NCBI GenBank assembly: GCA_024449915.1
Contig: JAMZAV010002031.1
Coordinates: 1-64,000, forward strand
Origin: Sweltsa coloradensis
Lineage: Eukaryota; Arthropoda; Insecta; Plecoptera; Chloroperlidae
Direction: 5' to 3'
DNA length: 64,000 nt
The stretch's first letter is position 1, and the number at the start of each line of letters is the position of its first letter. The translations under genes were made by a program, and so were the position numbers. Under the pieces are notes generated by a model. It made no database searches, was not told the DNA's origin, and worked only from the letters and a program-made list of their open reading frames with translations. Below are positions 1 to 9,869 of the stretch, one piece after another.

Positions 1-29
1 TATCAGGGGCATGTGTACATATTTGGCAT

Positions 30-686
30 GAGGCCCCGAAGCAAAGATTCCATTTCCACCTTTTACACGGGAGAAAAAAATCCGGAATGTTTTTTTTAAA
101 TTATTTTTATGTGGTGGTTAACACGATTCCGGCTAAACCAATAACCCAATTGAGATGAAATTTTCTGGAGGCCTTCGAAATCTCGGAACTTAGAACTGCC
201 ACGTTTTTGAGCGCAATCGGGAAATTTTTTCACATAAAAAACGCAATTTTACGATTTTTTTCGATTTTTAAAAAAATTCTTCGACTTATAACACCTACAT
301 GCTTTATCCTATTGTAATAATTTTTTTCCAGAACCTTAATTTCATAAATTAATATATTCGTGTTAAATTTGAGCGCAATCGAATAATTATTTCTTATGCA
401 AATTGCAATTTTACGACTTTTTCTTTTAAAAAAATTACGATTAATTAAAACAATAATTGTTTTAATTAATCGTAATTTTACGATTAAAAAATTAACTTAA
501 TTATTAAGTTAATTTTTTATTTAATTTAATTTAATTATAAAAATAAGGTTAATTTTTTATATAATTCAATTTAATTAAAAAAAATGTTCGACTTAGTAAT
601 GATTTTTTCACAGAACAACAGAAAATCCGCGTAACACATGGCATCTCAATGCACCATATACGCTCATCCAACAACGCGGCGGGACT
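30..686 (+). mobile_element. Helentron-like H element, copy 1 (degenerate 5' end)
   Basis: The left end is a decayed form of the family start (GGATGAGCG then AAGATTCCATTTC). The body has the family's AT-rich repeated unit. The right end has the subterminal inverted repeat CGCTCATCC followed by AACGCGGCGGGACTT. The expected terminal GCGTTTTCCTAG is lost into a T-run. No coding capacity is expected. Confidence 0.55.
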
Positions 687-689
687 TTT

Positions 690-945
690 TTTTTTAATAG
701 AAAAAAATCGTAAAATTGCGATTTTTATGAGGAATAATTTTTCGATTACGTTTAAAAACGTGGCAGTTCTAAGTTCAGAGATTTCGAAGGCCTCCAGAAA
801 ATTTCATCTCAATTGGGGTATTGGTTTAGCCGGAATCGTGTTAACAAACACAAAAAAATAATTTAAAAAAAACATTCCGGATTTTTTTCTCCAGTGTAGT
901 GAAATGGAATCTTTGCTTCGCTCGCTACGCTCGCTGCGCTCATCC
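690..945 (-). mobile_element. Helentron-like H element, copy 2 (5' part only)
   Basis: Inverted relative to copy 1. It contains the 5' half of the family: the GAGCGTAGCGAGCG microrepeat next to the 5' end at 945, then the AAGATTCCATTTCAC block and the block ending GTTAACAAACACA. The 3' part is missing where it meets copy 1. Confidence 0.55.
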
Positions 946-947
946 AA

Positions 948-1070
948 ATATGTACCATCATGCCTAATTTCATGCTGATAACTCATTAGGTGCCTTCATG
1001 GTGAATGCTGGAAATCAAGGTAAAAATAATATAAACATAAGGGATGGGGGTTGAAAAATCCTAGTTTTAA
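948..1070. repeat. Direct repeat of 2589-2705
   Basis: A block of about 115 bases beginning ATGTACCATCATGCC and containing AACTCATTAGGTGCCTTCATG recurs at 2589-2705 with a few differences, on the same strand. The two copies bracket the H-element cluster. Nature unknown; no ORF. Confidence 0.6.
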
Positions 1071-1073
1071 TAA

Positions 1074-2464
1074 CAAGGAAGCTTCGCAAACGCTTTTTCA
1101 GGCGCGTTGTTGGATGAGCGTAATTTTTTTAAACGAAAAAAGCGTAACATTGCTATTTTTACGAGAAATAATCTTTGATTGCGCTCAAATTTTCAAATAT
1201 ATTTATTGGATGAGCGTAGCGAGCGAAGCGAAGATTCCATTTCACTACACTGGAGAAAAAAATCCGGAATGTTTTTTTGTTTTGATTATTTTTTTGTATT
1301 TTTGTCTGTTTGTTAACACGATTCCGGCTAAACCGATACTCCGATCGCGATGAAATTTAATGGAGGTTTTCGAAATTCCTGAACTTAGAACTGCCACGTT
1401 TTTGAGCACAATCGGAAAATTATTTCTCATGAAAATCGCAATTTTACGATTTTTTTCGATTTTTTAAAAATTTCTTCGAGTTACAACACCTACATGCTTT
1501 GTCCGATTGTAATGATTTTTTCACGGAACCTTAATTTTATGAATTGATATATTCATGTGAAATTTGAGCGTTATCAAAAAACTATTTTTTACGAAAATCG
1601 CAATTTTACGACTTTTATCGATTTCTCAAATTTCTTCAGCTTATAACACCTACATGCTTTATCCGATTGTAATGATTTTTTCACAGAACCTTAATTTTAT
1701 GAATTTATATATTCGCGTAAAATTTGTGCGCAATCGAATAATAATTATTTCTTATGAAAATTTCAATATTACGATTTTTTCCTTTTTTAAAATTACGATT
1801 AATTAAAAAAATTTAAAATTTAAGTTAATTTTTTATTTTATTTTATTTAATTTTTAAAAAATCTTCAACTTAGTAATGATTTTTTCACAGAACAACAGAA
1901 AATCCGCATACCACATGGCAGCTCAATGCACCAATTACCCTCATCCAACAACGCGGCGGGACTTAAGCGTTTTCCTAGTTTATAACATTAAGGTTCTGTG
2001 ATAACATTATTACAATCCGATAAAGCATGGTGTTGTAAGTCAAAGAAATGTTTTTAAAATCGAAAAAAAACGTATAATTGCGATTTTCATGAAAAAATAT
2101 TTTTCGATTGCGCTCAAATTTTACACGAATATATTAATTCATAAAATTAATGTTCTTTGAAAAAATCATTAAAATCGACTAAAGCATGTAGGTGTTATAA
2201 GTAAAAGAAATTTAAAAATATCGAAAACAATCGAAAAACTGCAATTCTCATGAGAAATAATTTATCGATTACGCTCAAAAACGTGGCAGTTCTAAGTTCA
2301 AAGATTTCGAAGGTCTCTAGAAAATTTCATCGCAATTGGAGTATCGGTTTTGCCGGAATCGTGTTAACAAACAAACAAATACAAAAAAAGAAAAAAAAAC
2401 ATTCCGGATTTTTTTCTCAAGTGTAGTAGAATGGAATCTTTGCTTCGCTCGCTACGCTTATCTA
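1074..2464 (-). mobile_element. Helentron-like H element, copy 3, split by copy 4
   Basis: A minus-strand element. Its 3' end, of the variant type with AACGC-GCCTGAAAAA-GCGTT hairpin, lies at 1074-1120 and its 5' end (TTAGATAAGCG, a decayed GGATGAGCG) lies near 2464. It is interrupted by plus-strand copy 4 at 1208-1978. Removing copy 4 rejoins the family body across a T on each side. Confidence 0.6.
1208..1978 (+). mobile_element. Helentron-like H element, copy 4 (full length, 771 bp)
   Basis: The best complete plus-strand copy. It starts GGATGAGCGTAGCGAGCG and ends TTTTCCTAG, with T on both flanks and no target duplication. The first 9 bases are repeated inverted about 30 bases before the 3' end (here CCTCATCC, slightly mutated). 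A short hairpin (stem AACGC/GCGTT, loop GGCGGGACTTAA) follows, then TTCCTAG. Inside are two to three copies of an AT-rich unit of about 160 bases (block CTTATAACACCTACATGC, then TTTTTTCACAGAACC). The combination of asymmetric terminal inverted repeats, 3' hairpin, T-T insertion and internal minisatellite matches non-autonomous Helentrons (HINE/DINE-1 type); that class call is inference. No rep-helicase is present in any copy. Confidence 0.75.
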
Positions 2465-2469
2465 ACTAA

Positions 2470-2850
2470 TTTGAATAAAAAATCAATTTTAGGTTAGAGC
2501 TATGAATTATTCCGATTTTAGGGGATGATTTAGGGGGTGTTGGGGGTGGAATATCGCTTGCTTCCGGCGGATTATTTTTCATACTATTATGTACCATCAT
2601 GCCAAATTTCATGATGATAACTCATTAGGTGCCTTCATGGAGAATGCTGGGATTCAAGGTAAAAAAAATATAAACTATTAGGGATAAGGGTTTCAAAATG
2701 TGGTTTATACAATGAGAAAAGGCCGATTGGGTTAATTTTAATACTAATTTGAATAAAAATTCAATTTTGGGTTAGAGCTATGAATTATTCAAACTTTAGG
2801 GGATGATTTAGGGGCTTTTAGCGTTGGAATATTGCATGCCTCTCAGCAAA
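2470..2850. repeat. Two diverged direct copies of a ~100-bp block
   Basis: The block running from TAATTTGAATAAAAA through GGTTAGAGCTATGAATTATT to GGGGATGATTTAGGGG occurs at about 2468-2565 and again at 2742-2840. Between them lies the second copy of the 948-1070 repeat. No coding sequence seen. Confidence 0.55.
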
Positions 2851-3540
2851 AGTACGTGAGTCTGAGGTACATCTGAGTGTGGTCCAAGTTTCATAGTTCT
2901 AAGATGTACCGTTTGCTCTGTAGGCTCTTATTCCTCTCTGTCAGAATCCCATAGCTAGCCACCCACCCAGCCAGCCGGAAGGTTTTCGTCGATTTTACGC
3001 ACTTTTTTAACACAGACCGAGTTTTCGGATCGGGCTGATTTGTTTTTTAGGTATGTCATGGACCACAAATCAGGTCATATACCAAGTTTCAAGATTGTAA
3101 ATCTTTCGGGACGGCGTGTGCAGATAGCTGAAAAAACCCCAACTCGGGTAGGAGTAAACAGGGTCGAGTTAGTCATCGCCTACTAGCACTAGCAGTCTCG
3201 TACGCTTGGCTGCGGGCGAACGACTGTCGCCCTAGATTTATTTAATTATTTATTTGTGCTTATATAATAGCACTTTTTCAAGTCAAATATATTTTGAAAA
3301 CATAATAATAACAAAAGAAAACCAAAACAATGTACTTTCCAAGGTGTAACTAAAACATAGGCTTAACAGTTAAAAGCAATTTAGGCTTCTATTGCTGGTT
3401 ATTCAACCTTGACTTCGGATTTATGACTTGTAGTTGTAGGACCAGTACAAACGGCCTTCAAATTAGCGTTGTTAGCAATTGGCTTACCGTTTAACTCTAC
3501 AAAATATACATATATACATATACATACACAATATCAATAT
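2850..3540. other. Unassigned repeat-like sequence without a gene
   Basis: No ORF with protein-like features. It includes low-complexity AT stretches and phrases such as CCAAGTTTCA that resemble those in other repeats here. I cannot classify it. Confidence 0.4.
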
Positions 3541-3680
3541 ATTATGTTGTATCTGGTTTTGGGGTTTTCATCCACGTGTAGTGCTTAGGTGGTGGTACAT
3601 ACCGAACCGTTGTTTAAAAAGGTGGGTACCATCACCTAAACACTACACGTGGACGAAAACCTTTGTCATAACATAATGGT
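3541..3680. repeat. Imperfect palindrome with ~60-bp arms
   Basis: The arms share TTTTCATCCACGTGTAGTG on one side and, inverted, CACTACACGTGGACGAAAA on the other, with GGTGGTGGTAC/GGTACCATCACC inside. The loop is about 25 bases. It is probably a small foldback/MITE; no clear target duplication. Confidence 0.6.
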
Positions 3681-4071
3681 TCTATAGACAGAAATTACAA
3701 AGTGCCAGCTGGTAGTCGTTTCACTAAGTCTTCTCGTTTATTCATACTTCCTGAATGTTTTTCAATTTCGATTGCCTCTCAAATAATACGAGGCGACTTT
3801 AGCTAGTGTTCAGGTCCTAATAAGTCAATCTTGTTTCGCATGTTGTGCGAGTGCTGATGATTTTCTCCACGTTAAGGCTGTTGTACCACCTCTGGCCGAC
3901 AATTAAAGTTTGCTGAATGAAAGAAGGCCTTTAAAATAACAGAAAAAAATTGTGAATTTTTTGGGCGGGGCATAACCTCACTTTTGGAAATTATATTTAG
4001 ATTTTGGGATAAAAGTGTAATATACAAATCTAGTTCAAAATTTAATTTTGAGAATCGGTTTTATGGACATA

Positions 4072-4281
4072 GTTTCTAAACACCTTTGGCTATAACTTGA
4101 TTATAACTAAAAATAGTTTTCTGAAAATTACAGATGGTGTACGATTTTTTTTGTCAAACGGTACAAATACGAGTTTTTTTCCAGTTTTGTACCGTGTGAC
4201 AAAAAAAAATCGTACACCAACTGTTATTTTCAGAAAACTATTTTAGCTATAGTCAAGTTATAGCTAAAGGTGTTTAGAAAC
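4072..4281. mobile_element. Palindromic MITE with TA target duplication (210 bp)
   Basis: It is almost a perfect palindrome: starts GTTTCTAAACACCTTTGGC and ends with the inverse, flanked by TA at 4070-4071 and 4282-4283. The mirror arm (around 20940) lacks it and reads GGACATATAGG (on the complementary strand), an empty site. TA duplication suggests Tc1/mariner mobilisation (inference). Confidence 0.65.
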
Positions 4282-4319
4282 TATTAGTCCTTTGCGTTTA
4301 GAGGCAAATTAGGCCTTTT

Positions 4320-4803
4320 CATGCTCACTTTCCGGGCAAGTCCTCACCTATATCAAATGAAAGCTTGATATGTCCCCTTTAGAAAAAGTATGATGTATGA
4401 TTGGGGCCGGTAACTTTTGGTCAAAAAAAGGGGGGGGGGGTAAAGTCCCAAATGTATAAATTTGAGTTCAAGAAAACAAAGCCCGAATAGATGATCACAT
4501 ATATCAAATGAAAGCTTAAAATGACCCTATTACGAAAATGTATGACACATTATTGAGGTGGTTAACTTTTGGTCAAAAAATGGGGGGGGGGGGTTAGGTC
4601 AAAATGTGTAAATTAGAGTTCAAGAAAACAGTGCCCGTTTAGATATTAACATATATCAAATGAAAGCTAGAAGTGGCCTGATTACAAAAACGTATGATGT
4701 ATTATTGGGTCGGGTAGCTTTTGGTACAAAAAAGTGGGGGGTAAGATCAAAATGTATAAATTTGAGTTCAAAAAAACAATGGCCGAATAGATGTTAACAT
4801 ATA
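4320..4803 (+). repeat. ~148-bp satellite, left arm block 1
   Basis: Tandem monomers are marked by TATATCAAATGAAAGCT at about 4353, 4500 and 4652. Each has TTTTGGTCAAAA or TTTTGGTACAAAA followed by a G-run and then TTGAGTTCAAGAAAAC. Two monomer types alternate: one with TATGACACATTATTGAGG, the other with TATGATGTATTATTGGG. The array is broken at about 4803 by repeat B. Confidence 0.8.
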
Positions 4804-4806
4804 CCC

Positions 4807-5863
4807 ACACATAACAAAAACTTGTCAAAATACAGCGAAACCTTACACACTCAAAAGAAATTAGATCTAAAAGAAGGGCCAAGCTTATCTATCCTTCAAC
4901 ATTTGCGCATTCTTAATTCATAAACGTACAGTGTTCCGAAACATCATCCTTGAAAAGCTTGGCAAAATAGAATTTGCAACTATTAATTTAAACGTAATAG
5001 TTTATCCAAATTCTTTTATTCTATGTTGTAGGCTTTTTTTCTAATTAATTTTAACGTAATGGTCGTGCAAATTCTATTTTGCCAAGCTTTTCAAGGATGT
5101 TGTTACGGGACACTGTACGTTTATGAATTAAGAATGCGCAAATGTGGAAGGGTCGATGAGCTTGGCTCTTTTTTTAGATCTCATTTCTTTTGAGTGTGTA
5201 AGGTTTGGCTGTATTTTTACAAGTTTTTGTTATGTGTGTGATCTCATTACTTTTTCAAGTTCCATTACAAAATTATTTGCTAAAATATAATAATTTTATC
5301 AGAGTCGATTTAATTGCTATAGTATTACCAATTAACAATAGAATGAAAAATATAGTGGTCTAAAGACTTGCTTTTTGTAAACAATGTAGGCGATTATTTT
5401 CATGTAACTATAGTTACTTGTTGATTGTATGCCTGTATAAGGCTTTTTTTAAAACCTTATTTGGAAGCCTTCCAGCAATTTTTTTAACTTTTTCTTTCAA
5501 AGGGAATTACATCACTATTACCTTAATGTCCATGTAAAATATGAACGTTGTAGCCCCACCCGTTTGGTCAGAATCGCTGGGCAATTGAAACTGACGAATT
5601 AGATAGTAGTAGCCAGTAGTAACTAACATCCTTAAAGTGATTTTGAGCATGTTTCAAGTCATTTTTTCACCAATAAGGAATGCTCGTACCCCAACCAAAT
5701 TTGGCATGTGTTGTCGGACACCTAAATCCCCTCGATGTTAATAGTTTTTAAGTTCACATCATGTTTCATGACGGCTGGGTGACACCTCGAAATCACCCCA
5801 ACTCTGCTTGCTGTATAAGGTGCCTGAGTGTGAAGCGCACCGCGGCTTGGCTGCGGCGCCTTG
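4807..5863 (+). mobile_element. Repeat B copy 1: foldback head plus ~620-bp tail
   Basis: It is inserted in the satellite. The first part (about 4807-5245) is a hairpin with ~210-bp arms meeting near 5030; arms share TTGAAAAGCTTGGCAAAATAG and ATGAATTAAGAATGCGCAAATG in inverse orientation. The tail carries AACTATAGTTACTTGTTG and GAACGTTGTAGCCCCACCCG and ends in a GC-rich hairpin (CACCGCGGCTTGGCTGCGGCG). A second copy lies at 22730-24290. No ORF. Confidence 0.65.
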
Positions 5864-5869
5864 ACGATA

Positions 5870-5987
5870 ACCTAGATCAAATGAAAGCTTAAAATAACCC
5901 CATTACGAAAATGTATGACACATTATTGAGGTGGTTAACTTTTGGTCAAAAAATGGGGGGTAAGGTCAAAATGTGTAAATTTGAGTT
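5870..5987 (+). repeat. ~148-bp satellite, left arm block 2, up to the Copia insertion
   Basis: One further satellite monomer (type with TATGACACATTATTGAGG), ending in the Copia target duplication GAGTT at 5983-5987. It continues at 15993. Confidence 0.8.
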
Positions 5988-6334
5988 TGATGAAACACTT
6001 TAGGTGATGAATAGAAACGTTTATTCTTTACAGTTAATAATATGAGACACAATACAAAAGACTAAGCTTTTATGCTACTTGGTACGATCAGAGATGAGGG
6101 ACGCCTCGAAAAAGCGGGAGTTGTAGTAACTGCTTGCACCGTGAAGGACGTCTGCTTCTGGGCGTGGCCTACTACAGAGGTCGAAACGTAATCGATATTA
6201 TTACTACCAATCTTGCAAACATCGACTTATGCGATCTAGTAAACTAGGCCTAAGTTAAACACAATAGCATGGCTAAAGTCACTTGGGCTAATAAGCCTAC
6301 TCATTCGAGTGAACAAAGGGCGCACAGTCCAACA
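5988..6334 (-). repeat. Copia 1 3' LTR
   Basis: It is 347 bp, begins TGATGAAACACTTT and ends AGTCCAACA in plus-strand reading. It differs from the partner at 15646-15992 at only a handful of positions (for example the terminal TGATG versus TAAAG), so the insertion is fairly recent. Confidence 0.9.
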
Positions 6335-6350
6335 CCCCTTCTCGCCGTCT

Positions 6351-9107
6351 TCACTCGCTAAACACTAGCTGGGCTTGTGAAGCAAACCGCTTTAATAGTT
6401 CTCTTGACACTGGCTTAGTCATCATGTCCGCAGTCATGTGTTCGGTTGGGCAGTACTGCACATCCACGATGCCACGCTCTCGCAGATCTCGGATGAGATG
6501 GTGCTTGACTGCGATGTGCTTCGTCCTAGCGCTGCACCGATCTGACTCGATCAAGCGAATACAGCCTTGGTTGTCCTCGAAGATCGTGGTTGCTCCTTGT
6601 ACTGGTACCCCTACGTCGTTCAGCAGTTGATGTAACCACAACAGCTCTTGACAGGCATTCGCAGCCACGACATATTCTGCCTCGGTGGGACGACAATGCG
6701 ACGATCGTCTGCTTGCGACTCGACCACGATACTGTGCTCTCACCCAATAGGAAGATGTATCCGCTAGTCGATTTTCGGTCGGTGGTGTCACCGGCCCAGT
6801 CAGCGTCCACGTACCCTTGCAGCTTGAGCTCACCCCTTGCAGACAGGCGCAGTTTCGCATCGAGGGTCCCGGCCAGGTAACGCATTACCCGCTTCACCGA
6901 TTTCCAGTCGCGTTCTGTGGGTGACTCCACATGTCGGCTCAAGAAGCTGACAGCTACCGCAATGTCCGGTCTGGACACTGTAGCTATGTACAGGAGTGAC
7001 CCAATAACTTGTCGATACTTTGTGTTATTCGGCAACTTGACGCTGGGTTCTTCCATGGAAGACAAATAATTTGTTTCCATTGGCGTGGCAGAAGGCTTCG
7101 TCTCCAGCATCCCTTGCTCTCCTAGAAGTTGAAACTATCTTAGTTCGTTGTGGATAAGAAACGAACCGTCTGTTTCTCGCTCGATCTGGATCCCCAAATA
7201 GTGAGCCACTTCACCTAAATCCTTGGTCGTGAAATGCTCGTTTAGCTGCGCACAAAATGCCCTGAACGACCTCTTCAGATTCTCCGGCTACCAGTAAGTC
7301 GTCTACGTACAACAGCACAAAGGTGGTACTACCGGTCGTTTCCTTTTTCATGAAGAGACATGAATCAGCTTTTCCGCGCTCGAAACCAAGACTTGCCAGT
7401 GCTTCTGTGGCCTTCTTGTTCCATGCTCGTGCCGATTGTTTGAGCCCGTAGATACTGCGCTTTAGTCGCAATACCATGTGCTCCTTGCCTGGTTCCTCAA
7501 AACCCGGTGGTTGTTCCATGTAAAGCTCCTCTTCCAGATCTCCATTTAGGTACGCTGACTTAACGTCAAGGTGCCGTACATGCAACTGGCGAATAGCCGC
7601 CACGCTGAGCAGCACGCGCACTGTCTCGTGCTTGACCACTGGCGCAAACGTCTCGTCGTAGTCCTCACCATAACGCTGCGAGAATCCTCTCGCCACTAGC
7701 CGCGCTTTGTAAGTGTTGACGTCACCATTTGCATCTAGTTTAGTCTTGAATACCCCACTTGGATGAGACTGCCCGGCGGCCTGGAGGGAGTTTGGCAATC
7801 TCCCACACTCCACGTTCTTTAAGAGCTGACATTTCCTCTTCTGCGGCCAACACCCAGTTCTTCTTTTCGCGTTCTGGTAGCTCCATCACTTGTTTCCACG
7901 AGGATGGCTCACGTGGTTGGTCCACTCTTACTTTATACGAAAGTTTTCTTGGTGGGATTCCTTTATTCGGTCTCTGTGATTGACGTGGTGCTGGAGAAAC
8001 AATCTGCTGATCGTTGACAGTTGTTTCTGCCGCTGTAGGCTCTTGCTGAGTCAACTCGGTGGCCTCCTTCGAATCCTCCTCCGCGTCCTCAAGAATGTTG
8101 ACGAAGTCCCCGTCCATTTCCCCTTCTGGCAAAAGACTGATTCCACCACTTGCTTCAACGATGTGTGGATTGTTCTGCTCGTCCATCTCGATGATGCGCA
8201 CGGAACGACTTATCCACACTTTGTTGGTGTTAACGTCCAACAGGCGGTAACCTTTGGAGGCGGTGTCATAGCCTATGAGCACGCCCAAGATGGCCTTATC
8301 ATCCCATTTCTTGCGTTTTTGTTTTGGGACAAGGGAATACACTTTTGACCCAAAAACTCTGATGTGGCTTAAGTCGAGCTTATTAACATCCCAAAGTTCG
8401 CAAGGTGTCTTGTCCACGCTTCGGCTCGGTAAACGATTCTGAAGATATGCCGCGGCACACACTGCTTCTCCCCAAAATATTTCAGGAAGTCCTGCATCCA
8501 ACAACATGCATTTTGCCATCTCAACTAGAGAGCGATTCTTACGCTCGGCCACGCCATTTTGTTGAGGCGTGTGTGGCACCGTGAACTGTTGCTGGATCCC
8601 CTCACGCTTGAAGAAATCCTGCAGATCCCTGTTGACATATTCTTTCCCGTTGTCTGTGCGGAAAATGGTGGGCCTATGTCCATACTTGGTGTGAACCATA
8701 GCGATATATTCCTTTACAACATTTGCCGTTTCATCCTTGGACTTAAGGAGACGGACGAACGTAAAGCGTGAGTAGTCATCGATAAAAGTTACCATATATC
8801 TATGACCGCTCGGCGTTGTGATCGGCATCGGTCCACAGACGTCACTATGTATCAGTTCACCGGGCTTGGTAGCTCTGGTCTCGCTCGTTGGGAGTGGTAG
8901 TTTGGGTTAACTTCCCTATCATGCAACAGTCACAGTCCACCTTTGCGTCACATTTGCCAATGTGTAGGCCTATGCCTAGGGCCAGTCCCTCCGTGAACAG
9001 CTTCTTAATTGCAGCTGGATCCCGGTGACCTAAGCGTCGGTGCCATCGATGCATGCATACTTGGCTGCATGCACACAACGCTGCGTCGTTGCCCGTTTTG
9101 CACACCA
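6351..9107 (-). pseudogene. Copia 1 pol: integrase, reverse transcriptase, RNase H
   Basis: Read on the minus strand from 9107. GAG-pre-integrase has the H-x-C-x-C type finger (WHRRLGH, CDCCMIGK). The integrase core has IDDYSRFT, FRTDNGKEY and PQQNGVAERKNRS, the expected D, D and E residues. RT has HLDVKSAYLNGDLEEELYME, the SIYGLKQSARAWNK box and the catalytic LLYVDDLLVAG. RNase H has VDADWAGDTTDRKSTSGY and KHIAVKHHLIRDL, and ends near 6351. Together these make the cDNA and insert it. Frameshifts near 8840, 7800, 7200 and 6700 break the frame, so this copy cannot encode an intact polyprotein. The 5' end of pol is displaced to 14328-14788 by the Gypsy insertion. Confidence 0.92.
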
Positions 9108-9434
9108 TGAGATGATATTAGGGTTGTTATTAGTTACATTAATAACACGTTGTTGAACTTAGATTGGGTTCTTTACATTTATTACACTGCTTATTGTAAG
9201 CAGGACACGATTTTGGCACATGGTTGTACCCACATTTTGAACACTTGATTTTTGTAGCACTACTGTTGCCATCATTCATAGGCCTAGGCGGTTTCGGTAG
9301 GCCTACGGTCTTCTGCTTTCTCCCGGGCTGTTTCTTCACGTAGTCGATGGCGGTCTTCTCCTCCAGGACCTGTGCTTGCTCTCGACTCACTTCGGCAGCT
9401 CTGCAGAATTCTGATGCCTTCTCTAGGCTGAGAT
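9108..9434 (-). repeat. Chimeric LTR-gag-LTR junction of the nested Gypsy
   Basis: Positions 9108-9175 repeat the first 68 bases of the Gypsy LTR. Positions 9171-9434 then repeat gag segment 13176-13439 without visible change, and the full LTR starts at 9429. The joints fall in short shared sequences: CTTTA at one side and TGAGAT at the other. The gag piece includes the zinc-knuckle region (CSKCGYNHVPKSC). See findings. Confidence 0.85.
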
Positions 9435-9677
9435 GATATTAGGGTTGTTATTAGTTACATTAATAACACGTTGTTGAACTTAGATTGGGTTCTTTAATTA
9501 ATAGAAACAGGTAATACGATACATAAGTGAAACCTCTATGTCATGGCTTACAACCAACAGGGAACGGAAGTCACCAGGCCTAGGTCACATGACCAAACAC
9601 AGCCTTCTATTTGGCTGTCTGCATCCACATCATGCAGCGGTGACCAGTCAGCTGTTGTGTCATAACAAAACATCACA
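9429..9677 (-). repeat. Nested Gypsy 3' LTR
   Basis: 249 bp, plus strand reading TGAGATGATATT to AAAACATCACA. It is followed at 9678-9690 by a pyrimidine tract that on the minus strand is the polypurine tract AAAAAGGGAGA. Confidence 0.92.
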
Positions 9678-9869
9678 TCTCCCTTTTTATTTTTAAAAGT
9701 TCAATACTGAAACAAGGGAGTTGAAAAATACAACCAAATTTCCAGTTACAATAATTAATAGACAATACACATGTTTGATGAACCATAAGGAGAGGATACA
9801 TAATGTTCTTTACTACTAAATGTACCACTATATTAACATGTACAGTATTGCAAATAGTGATCACTTAAA

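Noticed and set aside
721..861. Recurrent short ORFs with AVLSSEISKA-type peptides in the H elements
   Set aside because: They follow from nucleotide identity among H copies and occur on either strand. Most copies are interrupted or differ by indels, with no sign of codon-type constraint.
3854..3880. Possible hammerhead ribozyme core (CTGATGA)
   Set aside because: The GAAA element and the stems needed for a hammerhead are not found nearby.
6590..8771. Plus-strand ORFs opposite Copia 1 pol
   Set aside because: They are antisense shadows of integrase, RT and RNase H.
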